Shown here piece after piece: positions 6,289-13,659 of a stretch of 25,514 nt of DNA. Each line of letters starts with the position of its first letter. Position 1 is the stretch's first letter. The stretch is from JBGTLA01 sp041744375. GTDB lineage: Bacteria; Actinomycetota; Acidimicrobiia; Spongiisociales; ZC4RG35. The DNA lies in the NCBI GenBank assembly GCA_041744375.1, contig JBGTLA010000069.1:1-25514 (forward strand). The letters run 5' to 3'. Position numbers and translations under genes: made by a program. Below the pieces are notes generated by a model. It was not told the origin of the DNA. It saw nothing but the letters and a program-made list of their open reading frames with translations, and did no database searches.

Positions 6289-6569
6289 CCACGCCAGTTT
6301 CACCCGACACCAGCGCGGCACGTGCCAACCGCAAGGTACGCCAAGGCGTCGTCATCTCCGACGCGCGCGACAAGACGGTCAAGGTAGAGGTCCCGACCTC
6401 GTTCAAGCATCCTCGCTACGACAAGGTCGTGAGGCGTTCGAGCGTGTTTCATGCCCACGACGAGCTGAACGATGCTCGCACCGGTGACACCGTCCGCATC
6501 ATGGAGACGCGGCCCCTGAGCAAGCAGAAGCGCTGGCGTGTGGTCGAGATCGTGGAGCGGGCCCGATGA
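6285..6569 (+). CDS. rpsQ: 30S ribosomal protein S17
   Basis: 94-aa uS17, an OB-fold protein that binds helix 11 of 16S rRNA early in 30S assembly. A short N-terminal extension (about 15 residues) precedes RKVRQGVVISDARDKTVKVEVPTSFKHPRYDKVVRRSSVFHAHDE, the family core, followed by GDTVRIMETRPLSKQKRWRVVEIVE. It is coupled by 4-nt overlaps to rpmC and rplN. Confidence 0.97.
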   Translation: MTTPVSPDTSAARANRKVRQGVVISDARDKTVKVEVPTSFKHPRYDKVVRRSSVFHAHDELNDARTGDTVRIMETRPLSKQKRWRVVEIVERAR

Positions 6570-6934
6570 TCCAACAGGAGTCCCGACTGCGAGTGGCCGA
6601 CAACACGGGAGCGCGCGAGGTTCTGTGTATTCGCGTGCTCGGCGGCTCGGGGCGACGCTACGCCGGCATTGGCGACGTGATCGTTGCCACCGTCAAGGAG
6701 GCCACGCCCGGCGGCTCCGTCAAGAAGGGTGAGGTCGTCAGAGCCGTGATCGTGCGCACCCGCAAGGAACGACGCCGTTCGGACGGCACCTACATTCGTT
6801 TCGACGAGAACGCTTGCGTGATCATCGACGCCAACTCGCAGCCCCGAGGGACCCGCATCTTTGGACCGGTGGCTCGTGAGCTGCGGGACCGCAGATTCAT
6901 GCGGATCGTCTCGTTGGCGCCGGAGGTGCTGTGA
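6566..6934 (+). CDS. rplN: 50S ribosomal protein L14
   Basis: 122-aa uL14, located at the subunit interface where it forms bridges and contacts L19. MIQQESRLRVADNTGAREVLCIRVLGGSGRRYAGIGDVIVATVKEATPGGSVKKGEVVRAVIVRTRK and the end RELRDRRFMRIVSLAPEVL are nearly invariant in the family. The ATG overlaps the rpsQ stop. It is the first gene of the spc block, though no separate promoter is visible before it. Confidence 0.98.
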   Translation: MIQQESRLRVADNTGAREVLCIRVLGGSGRRYAGIGDVIVATVKEATPGGSVKKGEVVRAVIVRTRKERRRSDGTYIRFDENACVIIDANSQPRGTRIFGPVARELRDRRFMRIVSLAPEVL

Positions 6935-7275
6935 TGCCCAATCGAAAATTGGCGGTCGTGGGTCGAAAGACTCGCATTCGTGAGGGCGACCGGGTGGTTG
7001 TCATCTCCGGGAAGGATCGCGGGCGCGAGTCGCGGGTCAGCCGGGTGCTGCCTCGCAAGAACACCGTGATCGTCGAAGGCGTCAACACGGCCAAACGACA
7101 CGAGAAGGCGCGCGGTCAGACCATGCAAGGGGGAATCATCGATCGCGACATGCCCATCCACGTGTCCAACGTGATGATCGTGTGCTCGGATTGTGGAGCC
7201 ACTCGAATTGGCGTCCGCATCGACGACGAGGGACGCAAACACCGAGTGTGTCGCAAGTGCGGAGGTGACCTGTGA
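6934..7275 (+). CDS. rplX: 50S ribosomal protein L24 (zinc-ribbon type)
   Basis: 113-aa uL24, an assembly initiator of the 50S subunit. It has a KOW motif (IREGDRVVVISGKDRGRESRVSRVLPRKNTVIVEGVN) and a C-terminal CSDCG...CRKCG pair of CxxC motifs that should bind zinc. The ATG at 6934 shares one base with the rplN stop; a GTG directly before it (6931) is less likely. The stop overlaps the rplE GTG. Confidence 0.96.
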   Translation: MPNRKLAVVGRKTRIREGDRVVVISGKDRGRESRVSRVLPRKNTVIVEGVNTAKRHEKARGQTMQGGIIDRDMPIHVSNVMIVCSDCGATRIGVRIDDEGRKHRVCRKCGGDL

Positions 7276-7826
7276 CTCCCCGTCTCAAAGAGAAATACCT
7301 CGAGGAAGTGGCACCAAAGCTTCGCGAAGAGTTGGGTCTGGCCAATGTGATGGAGGTGCCCCGACTCGAGAAGATCGTCGTCAACATGGGTATCGGTGAG
7401 GCGATGACCGATCGCAAGCTGATCGAATCGGCCACGGGGGAGTTGGCGCTCATCACCGGGCAGAGGCCGCGTGTCAACCGAGCCCGCAAGTCCATCGCCG
7501 GATTCAAACTGCGCGAAGGGATGCCGATAGGCGTGTCGGCCACGATGCGGGGCGACCGCATGTGGGAGTTCTTCGATCGGCTCCTGGCAGTCGCCATCCC
7601 CCGCGTGAGGGACTTTCGCGGCCTCAATCCGCGTTCCTTCGACGGGCGCGGCAATTACACGTTCGGCGTCAACGAGCAGTTGATCTTCCCCGAGATCGAC
7701 TTCGACGACGTCACCTCCACGCGGGGCATGGACATCACCATCTGCACGACCGCCGACAACAACGAGCACGGCAAGGCCCTGCTCGAGGCATTCGGCTTCC
7801 CCTTCCGCAAGACGGCAGGGGTCTGA
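7272..7826 (+). CDS. rplE: 50S ribosomal protein L5
   Basis: 184-aa uL5, which binds 5S rRNA and contacts the P-site tRNA and S13 in the subunit bridge. Typical segments are MEVPRLEKIVVNMGIGEA, ALITGQRPRVNRARKSIAGFKLREGMPIGVSATMRGDRMWEFFDRLL, and FRGLNPRSFDGRGNYTFGVNEQLIFPEIDFD. The GTG start overlaps the rplX stop. The next gene, rpsN, follows after 9 nt. Confidence 0.97.
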   Translation: MTPRLKEKYLEEVAPKLREELGLANVMEVPRLEKIVVNMGIGEAMTDRKLIESATGELALITGQRPRVNRARKSIAGFKLREGMPIGVSATMRGDRMWEFFDRLLAVAIPRVRDFRGLNPRSFDGRGNYTFGVNEQLIFPEIDFDDVTSTRGMDITICTTADNNEHGKALLEAFGFPFRKTAGV

Positions 7827-7835
7827 GAGGATCAC

Positions 7836-8021
7836 ATGGCGAAGAAATCACTGATCGTCAAGGCAAACCGCAAGCCAAAGTTCAAGGTCCAGGGCTACAA
7901 CCGCTGCCAGCGCTGCGGCCGGGCCCGGGCCTACCTGCGCGACTTCGGCATGTGCCGGCTGTGCTTCAGAGAACTCGCTTCACGCGGGGAACTGCCCGGC
8001 GTCAGAAAGGCGTCGTGGTAA
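7836..8021 (+). CDS. rpsN: 30S ribosomal protein S14, type Z (zinc-binding)
   Basis: 61-aa uS14 of the short zinc-binding form. The CQRCG ... CRLC pair of CxxC motifs (about residues 24-27 and 40-43) is intact. MAKKSLIVKANRKPKFKVQGYNRC and RELASRGELPGVRKASW match the family. GAGAGG lies 5 nt before the ATG. A longer zinc-free S14 may exist elsewhere in the genome, as in many actinobacteria; it is not in this window. Confidence 0.97.
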   Translation: MAKKSLIVKANRKPKFKVQGYNRCQRCGRARAYLRDFGMCRLCFRELASRGELPGVRKASW

Positions 8022-8023
8022 CA

Positions 8024-8419
8024 ATGATGACCGACCCCATCGCCGACATGCTCACCAGGATCCGCAATGCCGTGGCCGTGGGTCACGAAGACGTGACCAT
8101 GCCGTCGTCGAAGCAAAAGGAAGAGGTGGCTCGCATCCTCACTGAGGAAGGGTTCATCGATCGGTTCGACATCGCCGAAGCCGGACCGGGCAAGGCGCTG
8201 ACGTTGTCTCTGCGCTACAGCGAGCGCCGCAAGCCAGTCATCCATGGTCTCCGTCGTGTCTCGAAGCCTGGTCACCGTGTCTACCGGGGGGCTTCTGAGC
8301 TTCCGCGCGTGCAGGGCGGTCTCGGAGTCGCGGTCGTCTCGACGTCTCAGGGTCTGCTACCCGATCGCGAGGCCCGTCGCCGCCGGCTCGGCGGCGAGAT
8401 CGTGTGCGAGGTGTGGTGA
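8024..8419 (+). CDS. rpsH: 30S ribosomal protein S8
   Basis: 131-aa uS8, a primary 16S rRNA binder. In E. coli it is also the translational repressor of the spc operon. MTDPIADMLTRIRNAV at the start and GLGVAVVSTSQGLLPDREARRRRLGGEIVCEVW at the end are typical. Two adjacent ATGs (8024 and 8027) and an upstream GTG (8015) are all possible starts. AGG at 8008-8010 is the only Shine-Dalgarno-like site, and I keep the first ATG. Confidence 0.95.
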   Translation: MMTDPIADMLTRIRNAVAVGHEDVTMPSSKQKEEVARILTEEGFIDRFDIAEAGPGKALTLSLRYSERRKPVIHGLRRVSKPGHRVYRGASELPRVQGGLGVAVVSTSQGLLPDREARRRRLGGEIVCEVW

Positions 8420-8420
8420 G

Positions 8421-8957
8421 ATGAGTCGTGTAGGCAAGAGCCCCGTTCCCGTGCCTGCGGGCGTCGACATCGAGGTCGACGGTTCGTCGGTGAGGGTCAA
8501 GGGTCCCAAAGGTGAATTGGGCCGACGGTTCAACGAGCGGGTGACCATCTCGATCGAAGACGGGACCGCCACCGTGAGCCGCATGGACGAGACGCGTGAG
8601 TCCCGAGCCATCCACGGCTTGTCGAGAGCCTTGCTGGCGAACATGGTCGTCGGTGTGTCCGATGGCTATCGCCGCGAGCTCGAGATCCAAGGTGTCGGCT
8701 ACCGGGCCCTTCTCAAAGGCGACACTCTCGAACTCCAGGTCGGGTTCAGCCATCCTGTCAACATCCAAGCCCCGCCGGGGATCACATTCGAGGTCCCGGA
8801 GCCGACCAAGGTCTCCGTCGTTGGAATCGACAAGGAGTTGGTCGGTCAGGTTGCGGCCGACATCCGCAAGGTCCGTCCCCCCGAACCCTACAAGGGTAAG
8901 GGCATTCGCTACGCCGGCGAGTATGTTCGGCGCAAGGCCGGAAAGGCAGGTAAGTGA
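8421..8957 (+). CDS. rplF: 50S ribosomal protein L6
   Basis: 178-aa uL6, two tandem similar domains that bind near the sarcin-ricin loop and factor-binding site. MSRVGKSPVPVPAGVDIEVDGSSVRVKGPKGEL, NMVVGVSDGYRRELEIQGVGYRA, and the end signature RPPEPYKGKGIRYAGEYVRRKAGKAGK are diagnostic. The ATG lies one base after the rpsH stop, and the stop overlaps the rplR ATG. Confidence 0.98.
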   Translation: MSRVGKSPVPVPAGVDIEVDGSSVRVKGPKGELGRRFNERVTISIEDGTATVSRMDETRESRAIHGLSRALLANMVVGVSDGYRRELEIQGVGYRALLKGDTLELQVGFSHPVNIQAPPGITFEVPEPTKVSVVGIDKELVGQVAADIRKVRPPEPYKGKGIRYAGEYVRRKAGKAGK

Positions 8958-9310
8958 TGAAGCGGACCCGAGCTACCGCCCGCCATCGTCGCCATCGCCG
9001 GGTGCGTCGCCATCTGACCGGCACCACGGCGCGCCCGCGCTTGACGGTGTATCGAAGCAATCGCTACATCTACGCCCAGGTCATCGACGACACGGAGGGC
9101 AGAACGCTGGCATCGGCATCTTCCCAGGAGACGGATCTGCGCGGAGCACCTCTCAACCTCGAGACCGCCGCCAAGGTGGGTGCTCTGGTAGGAGAGCGTG
9201 CCAAGGTGGCTGGGGTGGGGCCCGTGGTGTTCGATCGGGCCGGTTACAAGTTCCACGGCCGCATCAAGGCCCTGGCCGACGCCGCCCGTGAGTCCGGGCT
9301 CGAGTTTTAG
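8957..9310 (+). CDS. rplR: 50S ribosomal protein L18
   Basis: 117-aa uL18, which binds 5S rRNA with L5. The family pattern is RHRRHRRVRRHLTGTTARPRLTVYRSNRYIYAQVIDDTEGRTLASASS, then VGERAKVAGVGPVVFDRAGYKFHGRIKALADAARESGLEF. The ATG shares one base with the rplF stop; a GTG just before it (8954) is a less likely start. Confidence 0.97.
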   Translation: MKRTRATARHRRHRRVRRHLTGTTARPRLTVYRSNRYIYAQVIDDTEGRTLASASSQETDLRGAPLNLETAAKVGALVGERAKVAGVGPVVFDRAGYKFHGRIKALADAARESGLEF

Positions 9311-9318
9311 GAGAAGCC

Positions 9319-9861
9319 ATGGCCGAACAGAGTCAATACGACGAACGAGTAGTACAGATCAACCGGGTTGCCAAGGTGGTGAAGGGTGGCCGCCGCTTCT
9401 CGTTCACCGCGCTATGCGTGGTCGGCGACGGCAACGGCAAAGTCGGCGTCGGGTACGGGAAGGCCAAAGAGGTCCCCGCTGCGATCCAAAAGGGGATGGA
9501 GATAGCCCGGCGGTCCATGTTCATCGTGCCGATGGCAGGCTCGACGGTCATTCATGAGGTGATCGGAGAGCACGGCGCCTCACGCGTCATGATCCGCCCG
9601 GCGGCGCCCGGAACGGGCGTGATCGCCGGTGGGGCGTGCCGCCAGATCCTGGAGGCCGCCGGTATCCGCGACGCCCTGGCCAAGTCCCTCGGTTCGCCCA
9701 CCCACCTCAATGTCGCCCAGGCCACCGTCGATGCCCTCAAGAAGCAACGGCGTCCAGACGAAGTCGCAGCGGCCCGGGGCAAGCAGGCCGACGACATCGT
9801 TCCGCCCGGACTTCTCGCTGCTTACCGGTCCACCGAGTCGCTGCGTGCGGCAGGAGAGTGA
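9319..9861 (+). CDS. rpsE: 30S ribosomal protein S5
   Basis: 180-aa uS5, a fidelity-related protein at the mRNA entry site with an N-terminal double-stranded-RNA-binding fold. RVVQINRVAKVVKGGRRFSFTALCVVGDGNGKVGVGYGKAKEVPAAIQKG and VIHEVIGEHGASRVMIRPAAPGTGVIAGGACRQILEAAGIRDALAKSLGSPTHLNVAQATVDALK are standard. AGGAG lies just before the ATG at 9319, right after the rplR stop. Confidence 0.98.
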   Translation: MAEQSQYDERVVQINRVAKVVKGGRRFSFTALCVVGDGNGKVGVGYGKAKEVPAAIQKGMEIARRSMFIVPMAGSTVIHEVIGEHGASRVMIRPAAPGTGVIAGGACRQILEAAGIRDALAKSLGSPTHLNVAQATVDALKKQRRPDEVAAARGKQADDIVPPGLLAAYRSTESLRAAGE

Positions 9862-9870
9862 GATAAGGCA

Positions 9871-10065
9871 ATGGCTACCGGCCAGGAAAAGATGGTCAGG
9901 GTGACCCTGCGACGGTCACTGATTGGCGAGAAGCCGAAGACGCGCGCCACAGTGGAGTCGCTCGGTCTGCGCCGGATCCGCCACACTGTGAGTCATGTCG
10001 ACTCACCGTCGCTGCGCGGCATGTTGCACAAGGTCCGTCACCTCGTGGACGTAGAAGAGAGTTGA
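9871..10065 (+). CDS. rpmD: 50S ribosomal protein L30
   Basis: 64-aa uL30. MVRVTLRRSLIGEKPKTRATVESLGLRRIRHTVSHVDSPSLRGMLHKVRHLVDVEE contains the whole family domain. The ATG at 9871 is 9 nt after the rpsE stop. The internal ATG at residue 8 could also serve as a start. A 69-nt gap with a hairpin and heptamer repeats follows. Confidence 0.95.
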   Translation: MATGQEKMVRVTLRRSLIGEKPKTRATVESLGLRRIRHTVSHVDSPSLRGMLHKVRHLVDVEES

Positions 10066-10070
10066 GATCC

Positions 10071-10123
10071 GTCGGCGACGGCGAGTGGGTAGTGCCCGAC
10101 ACTCGACGCCCGACCTCCGACGT
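10071..10123 (+). repeat. stem-loop and degenerate heptamer array in the rpmD-rplO gap
   Basis: CGAC recurs with an exact 7-nt period at 10097, 10104, 10111 and 10118, giving four degenerate units of the CGACNNC family. The left part also forms a stem-loop: GTCGG (10071-10075) with CCGAC (10110-10114), and CGAGTG (10082-10087) with CACTCG (10100-10105). There is no T-run. The rplO Shine-Dalgarno site AGGAG follows at 10124-10128. Confidence 0.65.
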
Positions 10124-10134
10124 AGGAGTATGAC

Positions 10135-10596
10135 ATGGCCGATGAACCAATCGAACAGCTGAAGCTGCACCATCTCCAACCAGCGCCCGGATCCAAGAAG
10201 AAGAAGATCCGGGTCGGACGTGGTGAAGGGGGACGGCGCGGCAAGACGGCCGGTCGCGGGACCAAGGGCCTGAAGGCCCGCAACACGGTGCGTCCCGGGT
10301 TTGAGGGCGGTCAGACTCCCCTGTCGATGCGCCTGCCGAAGCTTCCCGGATTCACCAATCCCAACAAGGAGTACTTCGCCATCGTCAACCTGTTCACCTT
10401 GAACCAGCTCGACGAGGGCACCGAGGTCACACCCGACCTCTTGAGGGGCAAGGGGCTCATCCGCCACCGTGGGCGGGTCAAGGTCCTGGCGGAGGGTGAC
10501 CTCGACCGAGCCCTGACCGTGCAGGCACATGCGTTCTCGAAATCTGCCCAAGAAAAGATCGAAGCCGCCGGCGGCACGGTCGAGGTGATCGAGTGA
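10135..10596 (+). CDS. rplO: 50S ribosomal protein L15
   Basis: 153-aa uL15, a late-assembling 50S protein. LKLHHLQPAPGSKKKKIRVGRGEGGRRGKTAGRGTKGLKAR is the glycine/arginine-rich N-terminal extension that threads into rRNA. FEGGQTPLSMRLPKLPGF and the C-terminal beta/alpha domain are normal. The ATG follows AGGAG with 6 nt spacing. It is flanked on both sides by heptamer repeats, unlike most genes of the cluster, which abut or overlap. Confidence 0.97.
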   Translation: MADEPIEQLKLHHLQPAPGSKKKKIRVGRGEGGRRGKTAGRGTKGLKARNTVRPGFEGGQTPLSMRLPKLPGFTNPNKEYFAIVNLFTLNQLDEGTEVTPDLLRGKGLIRHRGRVKVLAEGDLDRALTVQAHAFSKSAQEKIEAAGGTVEVIE

Positions 10597-10631
10597 CGAC
10601 TTCCCACTTCCGACCTCCGACTTCCGACTAG
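10597..10631 (+). repeat. heptamer array in the rplO-secY gap (CGACTTC family, 5 units)
   Basis: CGACTTC, CCACTTC, CGACCTC, CGACTTC, CGACTAG run from the base after the rplO stop to 7 nt before the secY ATG. The unit is the reverse complement register of the GGAAGTC/GGGAGTC array inside rpsC. The array replaces any recognisable Shine-Dalgarno site in front of secY. Confidence 0.9.
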
Positions 10632-10638
10632 GCACCTC

Positions 10639-11955
10639 ATGCTCTCCATCTACCGAAACATGTTCAAGGTGCCGGATCTGCGGCGGAAGATTCTCTTCAC
10701 GCTGGCCATGTTCGGCATCTACCGATTGGGTGCCACCATTCCGGTTCCCGGCATCGACCTCGAGGCGGTGCAGCTATTCCAGGCCCAGCAGCAGGCGGGG
10801 GGCATCTATGGCCTCCTCAACCTCTTCTCGGGAGGCGCCTTGGAGCAATTTTCTGTGTTTGCGTTGGGAATCCTTCCGTACATCACTGCCTCGATCATCA
10901 TGCAGCTGCTGACCGTCGTCATCCCCAAGCTGCAGGCGCTTCAGGACGAGGGCGAGTCGGGTCGCAAGGTCATCACCCAGTGGACCCGGTACATGACGAT
11001 CGTGTTGGCCCTCATCCAGTCGACTGCGTTCACGTTCTTGTTCCACACCGGCCAGTTCACCGGGGGAATCGATCTGGTGCCCGCCTACTCGGCAGGACGG
11101 GTGGCGCTCATCGTCATAACCATGACGGCGGGGACGGCCTTCGTCATGTGGCTGGGTGAGCTCATCACGCAGCGGGGTGTGGGCAACGGGATGTCGTTGC
11201 TCATCTTCGTCAGCATCATCAGCCAATTCCCGTTCATATTCGGCCAGATGTGGGGCAACACGGTGGCGGTGGGAAGACCCGTTCGTTTCGCGGTGATGGT
11301 GGCGCTCTTCTTCCTCATGGTGGTGGCGATCATCTTCGTGGACCAGGGTCAGCGGCGGATCCCTATCCAGTTCGCCAAGAGGGTGCGGGGTCGGCGAGTG
11401 ATGGGTGGGCAGTCGACCTACATCCCACTCAAGGTCAACACCGCCGGTGTGATCCCGGTCATCTTCGCCACATCGGTCCTCTTGTTCCCGGCCCTGTTCA
11501 TCACGGCCATACCTTCCAATGCCACCTGGGTCACCACCGTGCGCAACTGGATCGACTCCAACTTGGGGGGCGGCGCCACCGGTCAACCCTCGTGGTGGTA
11601 CGTCATCTTGTTGTTCTTCCTCATCATCTTCTTCACCTATTTCTACACTGCCATCCAGTTCGATCCCACCAAGCAGGCAGAGATGATCCAGCGCAACGGA
11701 GGCTTCGTGCCGGGGGTTCGACCCGGCCGCCAGACCGAGCAGCACCTGGCCCACATCCTCAACCGGATCACCCTGCCCGGGTCGATCTTCTTGGGGACCA
11801 TCTCGGTGGTGCCGGTCATAGCCGGAATCATGTGGAATATCCCGATGGCCTTCAACGGAGTGTCGATCCTCATCGTCGTCGGCGTGGGTCTCGAGACCAT
11901 GAAACAGATCGAATCCCAGCTCACGATGCGCAACTACGAAGGCATCCTCACGTGA
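10639..11955 (+). CDS. secY: Preprotein translocase subunit SecY
   Basis: 438-aa channel subunit of the SecYEG translocon in the cytoplasmic membrane, with about ten hydrophobic segments spread evenly along the protein. Family landmarks are KVPDLRRKILFTLAMFGIYRLGATIPVPGID, the plug/TM2 region GLLNLFSGGALEQFSVFALGILPYITASIIMQLL, the TM4-5 segment GELITQRGVGNGMSLLIF, the cytosolic loop QGQRRIPIQFAKRVRG, and the C-terminal YTAIQFDPTKQAEMIQRNGGFVPGVRPG. It closes the spc block as usual and is followed after 97 nt by adk. Confidence 0.98.
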   Translation: MLSIYRNMFKVPDLRRKILFTLAMFGIYRLGATIPVPGIDLEAVQLFQAQQQAGGIYGLLNLFSGGALEQFSVFALGILPYITASIIMQLLTVVIPKLQALQDEGESGRKVITQWTRYMTIVLALIQSTAFTFLFHTGQFTGGIDLVPAYSAGRVALIVITMTAGTAFVMWLGELITQRGVGNGMSLLIFVSIISQFPFIFGQMWGNTVAVGRPVRFAVMVALFFLMVVAIIFVDQGQRRIPIQFAKRVRGRRVMGGQSTYIPLKVNTAGVIPVIFATSVLLFPALFITAIPSNATWVTTVRNWIDSNLGGGATGQPSWWYVILLFFLIIFFTYFYTAIQFDPTKQAEMIQRNGGFVPGVRPGRQTEQHLAHILNRITLPGSIFLGTISVVPVIAGIMWNIPMAFNGVSILIVVGVGLETMKQIESQLTMRNYEGILT

Positions 11956-12040
11956 GCAGCGCAGCTGCCCTGTTCACTGTTCGCCGTGCACCGGTCGCCG
12001 TCTCGGCCGAGGCGAACGACGCAAGGGATACGGCAAACGG

Positions 12041-12048
12041 GATACTCT
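12041..12048 (+). promoter_or_regulatory. possible -10 element just before adk
   Basis: GATACT / TACTCT lies 4-6 nt before the adk ATG at 12053, within a 97-nt gap after secY. No Shine-Dalgarno site is at a normal distance. If used, it would give a leaderless or nearly leaderless adk mRNA. There is no clear -35 box. Confidence 0.3.
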
Positions 12049-12052
12049 CCAA

Positions 12053-12595
12053 ATGAGGTTGCTGTTCGTGGGGCCACCCGGGGCAGGGAAAGGGACCCAA
12101 GCCGAAAGAGTCGCAGAGAGGCTGGGCATTCCCCACATCTCGACAGGGGAGATGTTCCGCCATCACGTAGGCGAGGGCACCGAATTGGGCCGACAAGTCA
12201 AGGCGATCATGGAGTCGGGAGACTATGTCCCCGATTCGATCACTTCGGCGATGCTGGCCGAAAGAATCTCCCAGCCCGACGCCGCCGACGGATTCATCCT
12301 CGACGGGTTCCCCCGGACCGAGCCACAGGTGGAGGCGCTCGACGATCTCATCGGTTCAGATGGGCTCGACCGGGTCGTGTTGTTCACGGTCGACGAGGAG
12401 GCTCTCACAGATCGGATGCTGGGTCGAGGCCGATCCGACGACACCGCCGAGACGATCCACGCTCGGTTCCGCGTCTATGCCGAGCAGACAGAGCCCATCC
12501 TGGCCATCTATCGCGAGCGGGGGGTCGTCATCGAGGTCGATGGCATGGGCGAGATAGACGAGATCACCGATCGGGTGGTGGTGGCGGTCACCTGA
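12053..12595 (+). CDS. adk: Adenylate kinase (short, LID-less form)
   Basis: 180-aa kinase that interconverts ATP + AMP and 2 ADP in the cytosol. The P-loop GPPGAGKGT is at residues 7-15, the AMP-binding segment ISTGEMFR at 29-36, and DGFPRT at about 84-89. Between GRGRSDD and the C-terminal helix the large zinc/LID domain is absent, as in the about 180-aa mycobacterial type rather than the about 214-aa E. coli type. Its place after secY is classical. The ATG at 12053 is the only sensible start. Confidence 0.97.
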   Translation: MRLLFVGPPGAGKGTQAERVAERLGIPHISTGEMFRHHVGEGTELGRQVKAIMESGDYVPDSITSAMLAERISQPDAADGFILDGFPRTEPQVEALDDLIGSDGLDRVVLFTVDEEALTDRMLGRGRSDDTAETIHARFRVYAEQTEPILAIYRERGVVIEVDGMGEIDEITDRVVVAVT

Positions 12596-12602
12596 CTCTT
12601 GG

Positions 12603-12636
12603 CCATTTGCCGAGTCGAGTTCATTCCCCGAAATGG
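12603..12636 (+). terminator. weak hairpin after adk
   Basis: CCATTT (12603-12608) pairs with AAATGG (12631-12636) across a long loop just after the adk stop. The stem is short and there is no T-run. It is only a weak candidate for a 3' end. Confidence 0.2.
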
Positions 12637-12666
12637 TGAGGCCGGCACAGCCGAAGGGATTGAGCG

Positions 12667-13494
12667 GTGGCTGCTTGGCAGTCGGCGTGGCACACTCGAG
12701 TTGTGGACACGTTCCTCGTAGCCAAGAACCCCGATCCTGACTCCAGTCTTCCCTTCTTGGTGAGGTTGCCGATCGACGGCGGGTTGATCCTCAAGACTCG
12801 AGAAAGCTGGCCCCGTTCCAACCGGTCGTACTGTCATCCCGCAGACGAGTGGCCACCAGACGCCGACATCATCGATGAAGTGGCGGTGAGGATGTGCCGG
12901 CGTCGCGGGTCGGCCATCGACCTGATCCTCGATCGGGGCGCCAACTACCGGAGCCAGTTCGTGTTCACCACCAGCCGGGGACGGGACATGATCTTCTGGC
13001 AGACGGCCAAGGTTGCCCGCAAGGCGCGACCGGGTGTGCGCATACCCAAACGGCAGGCCTCGAGGATGACCGGCTGGACAGTGCTCGTCGACACGCGGGA
13101 ACGCTATCCCTACCGTTTTGCCGACCGGCCGGTTTCTACCGAGCGCAAAGCTCTGCAGGCGGGTGATTACGCCGTCACTGCTGAGGACCGGTTGGTGGCG
13201 GCAGTCGAGCGCAAGACGTTGGAAAACCTCCAGGCGGACCTCGTCTCGGGGAAGCTGTCGTTTGTGATGGCGGAGCTCTCGGGACTGCCGGCGGCGGCGG
13301 TGGTTGTGGAAGACCGCTACACGGCTTTGTTCAAGGTGGAGCATGTCGAGCCGGGCTGGTTGCCCGAGCTCGTCGCCCGGCTCCAGATTCGTTACCCCGG
13401 GGTTCCGATCGTCTTCTGTGACAACCGAAAGTTCGCCGAGGAATGGACCTATCGATTCTTGGGAGCCGCCCTGGCAGAACTAGGACCTGGCTGA
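12667..13494 (+). CDS. ERCC4-domain nuclease-like protein
   Basis: 275-aa protein in two parts. The N-terminal part (about 15-130) carries PDPDSSLPFLVRLPIDGGLILKTRESWPR and RGSAIDLILDRGANYRSQFVFTTSRGRDMIFWQ. The C-terminal part is an ERCC4/XPF-type nuclease fold: VLVDTRERYPYRF (139-151), QAGDYAV (164-170), and VERKTLENLQADL (180-192), matching the GD-Xn-ERK active-site pattern with D142, D167, E181 and K183. Such proteins are likely structure-specific DNA nucleases acting in repair or recombination, but I know of no assigned function for this actinobacterial type. The GTG at 12667 has AAGGGA 7 nt upstream; the GTG at 12703 (residue 13) is the alternative. Position between adk and map is unusual for a DNA enzyme. 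Confidence 0.82.
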   Translation: MAAWQSAWHTRVVDTFLVAKNPDPDSSLPFLVRLPIDGGLILKTRESWPRSNRSYCHPADEWPPDADIIDEVAVRMCRRRGSAIDLILDRGANYRSQFVFTTSRGRDMIFWQTAKVARKARPGVRIPKRQASRMTGWTVLVDTRERYPYRFADRPVSTERKALQAGDYAVTAEDRLVAAVERKTLENLQADLVSGKLSFVMAELSGLPAAAVVVEDRYTALFKVEHVEPGWLPELVARLQIRYPGVPIVFCDNRKFAEEWTYRFLGAALAELGPG

Positions 13495-13566
13495 ACACGA
13501 GCGGAAGCCCCGCCGCCGGTGCCAGAGAGTGCTCGGTGAGAGGACTGTCGTCGATGGCTGGAACGA

Positions 13567-13586
13567 CTTGTTCAACCCTGAACGAG
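13567..13586 (+). terminator. hairpin in the gap before map
   Basis: CTTGTTCA (13567-13574) pairs with TGAACGAG (13579-13586) across a 4-nt loop, 8 pairs with one G-U. It lies in the 165-nt gap between the nuclease gene and map. No T-run follows, so termination is only one possibility. Confidence 0.3.
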
Positions 13587-13645
13587 CACAACGAAGAGGT
13601 GGGATGATCCGGCCGATGCCGGGAACGCCATGGCGGTGAGCGCCC

Positions 13646-13651
13646 TATCCT
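13646..13651 (+). promoter_or_regulatory. map: -10 box for a leaderless map transcript
   Basis: TATCCT fits TANNNT and lies exactly 8 nt before the GTG at 13660. Transcription would begin at or next to the start codon. No Shine-Dalgarno site precedes this GTG. The spacing matches four other genes in this window. Confidence 0.5.
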
Positions 13652-13659
13652 GGTGGCCC

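Noticed and set aside
13567..13586. T-arm of a tRNA (GTTCAA element)
   Set aside because: No acceptor or anticodon stem can be formed around it; it is a simple hairpin.
13630..13659. Longer N-terminus of map from the ATG at 13630
   Set aside because: The ten extra residues do not resemble the family, whereas the GTG at 13660 gives the canonical start and has a TANNNT box 8 nt upstream.
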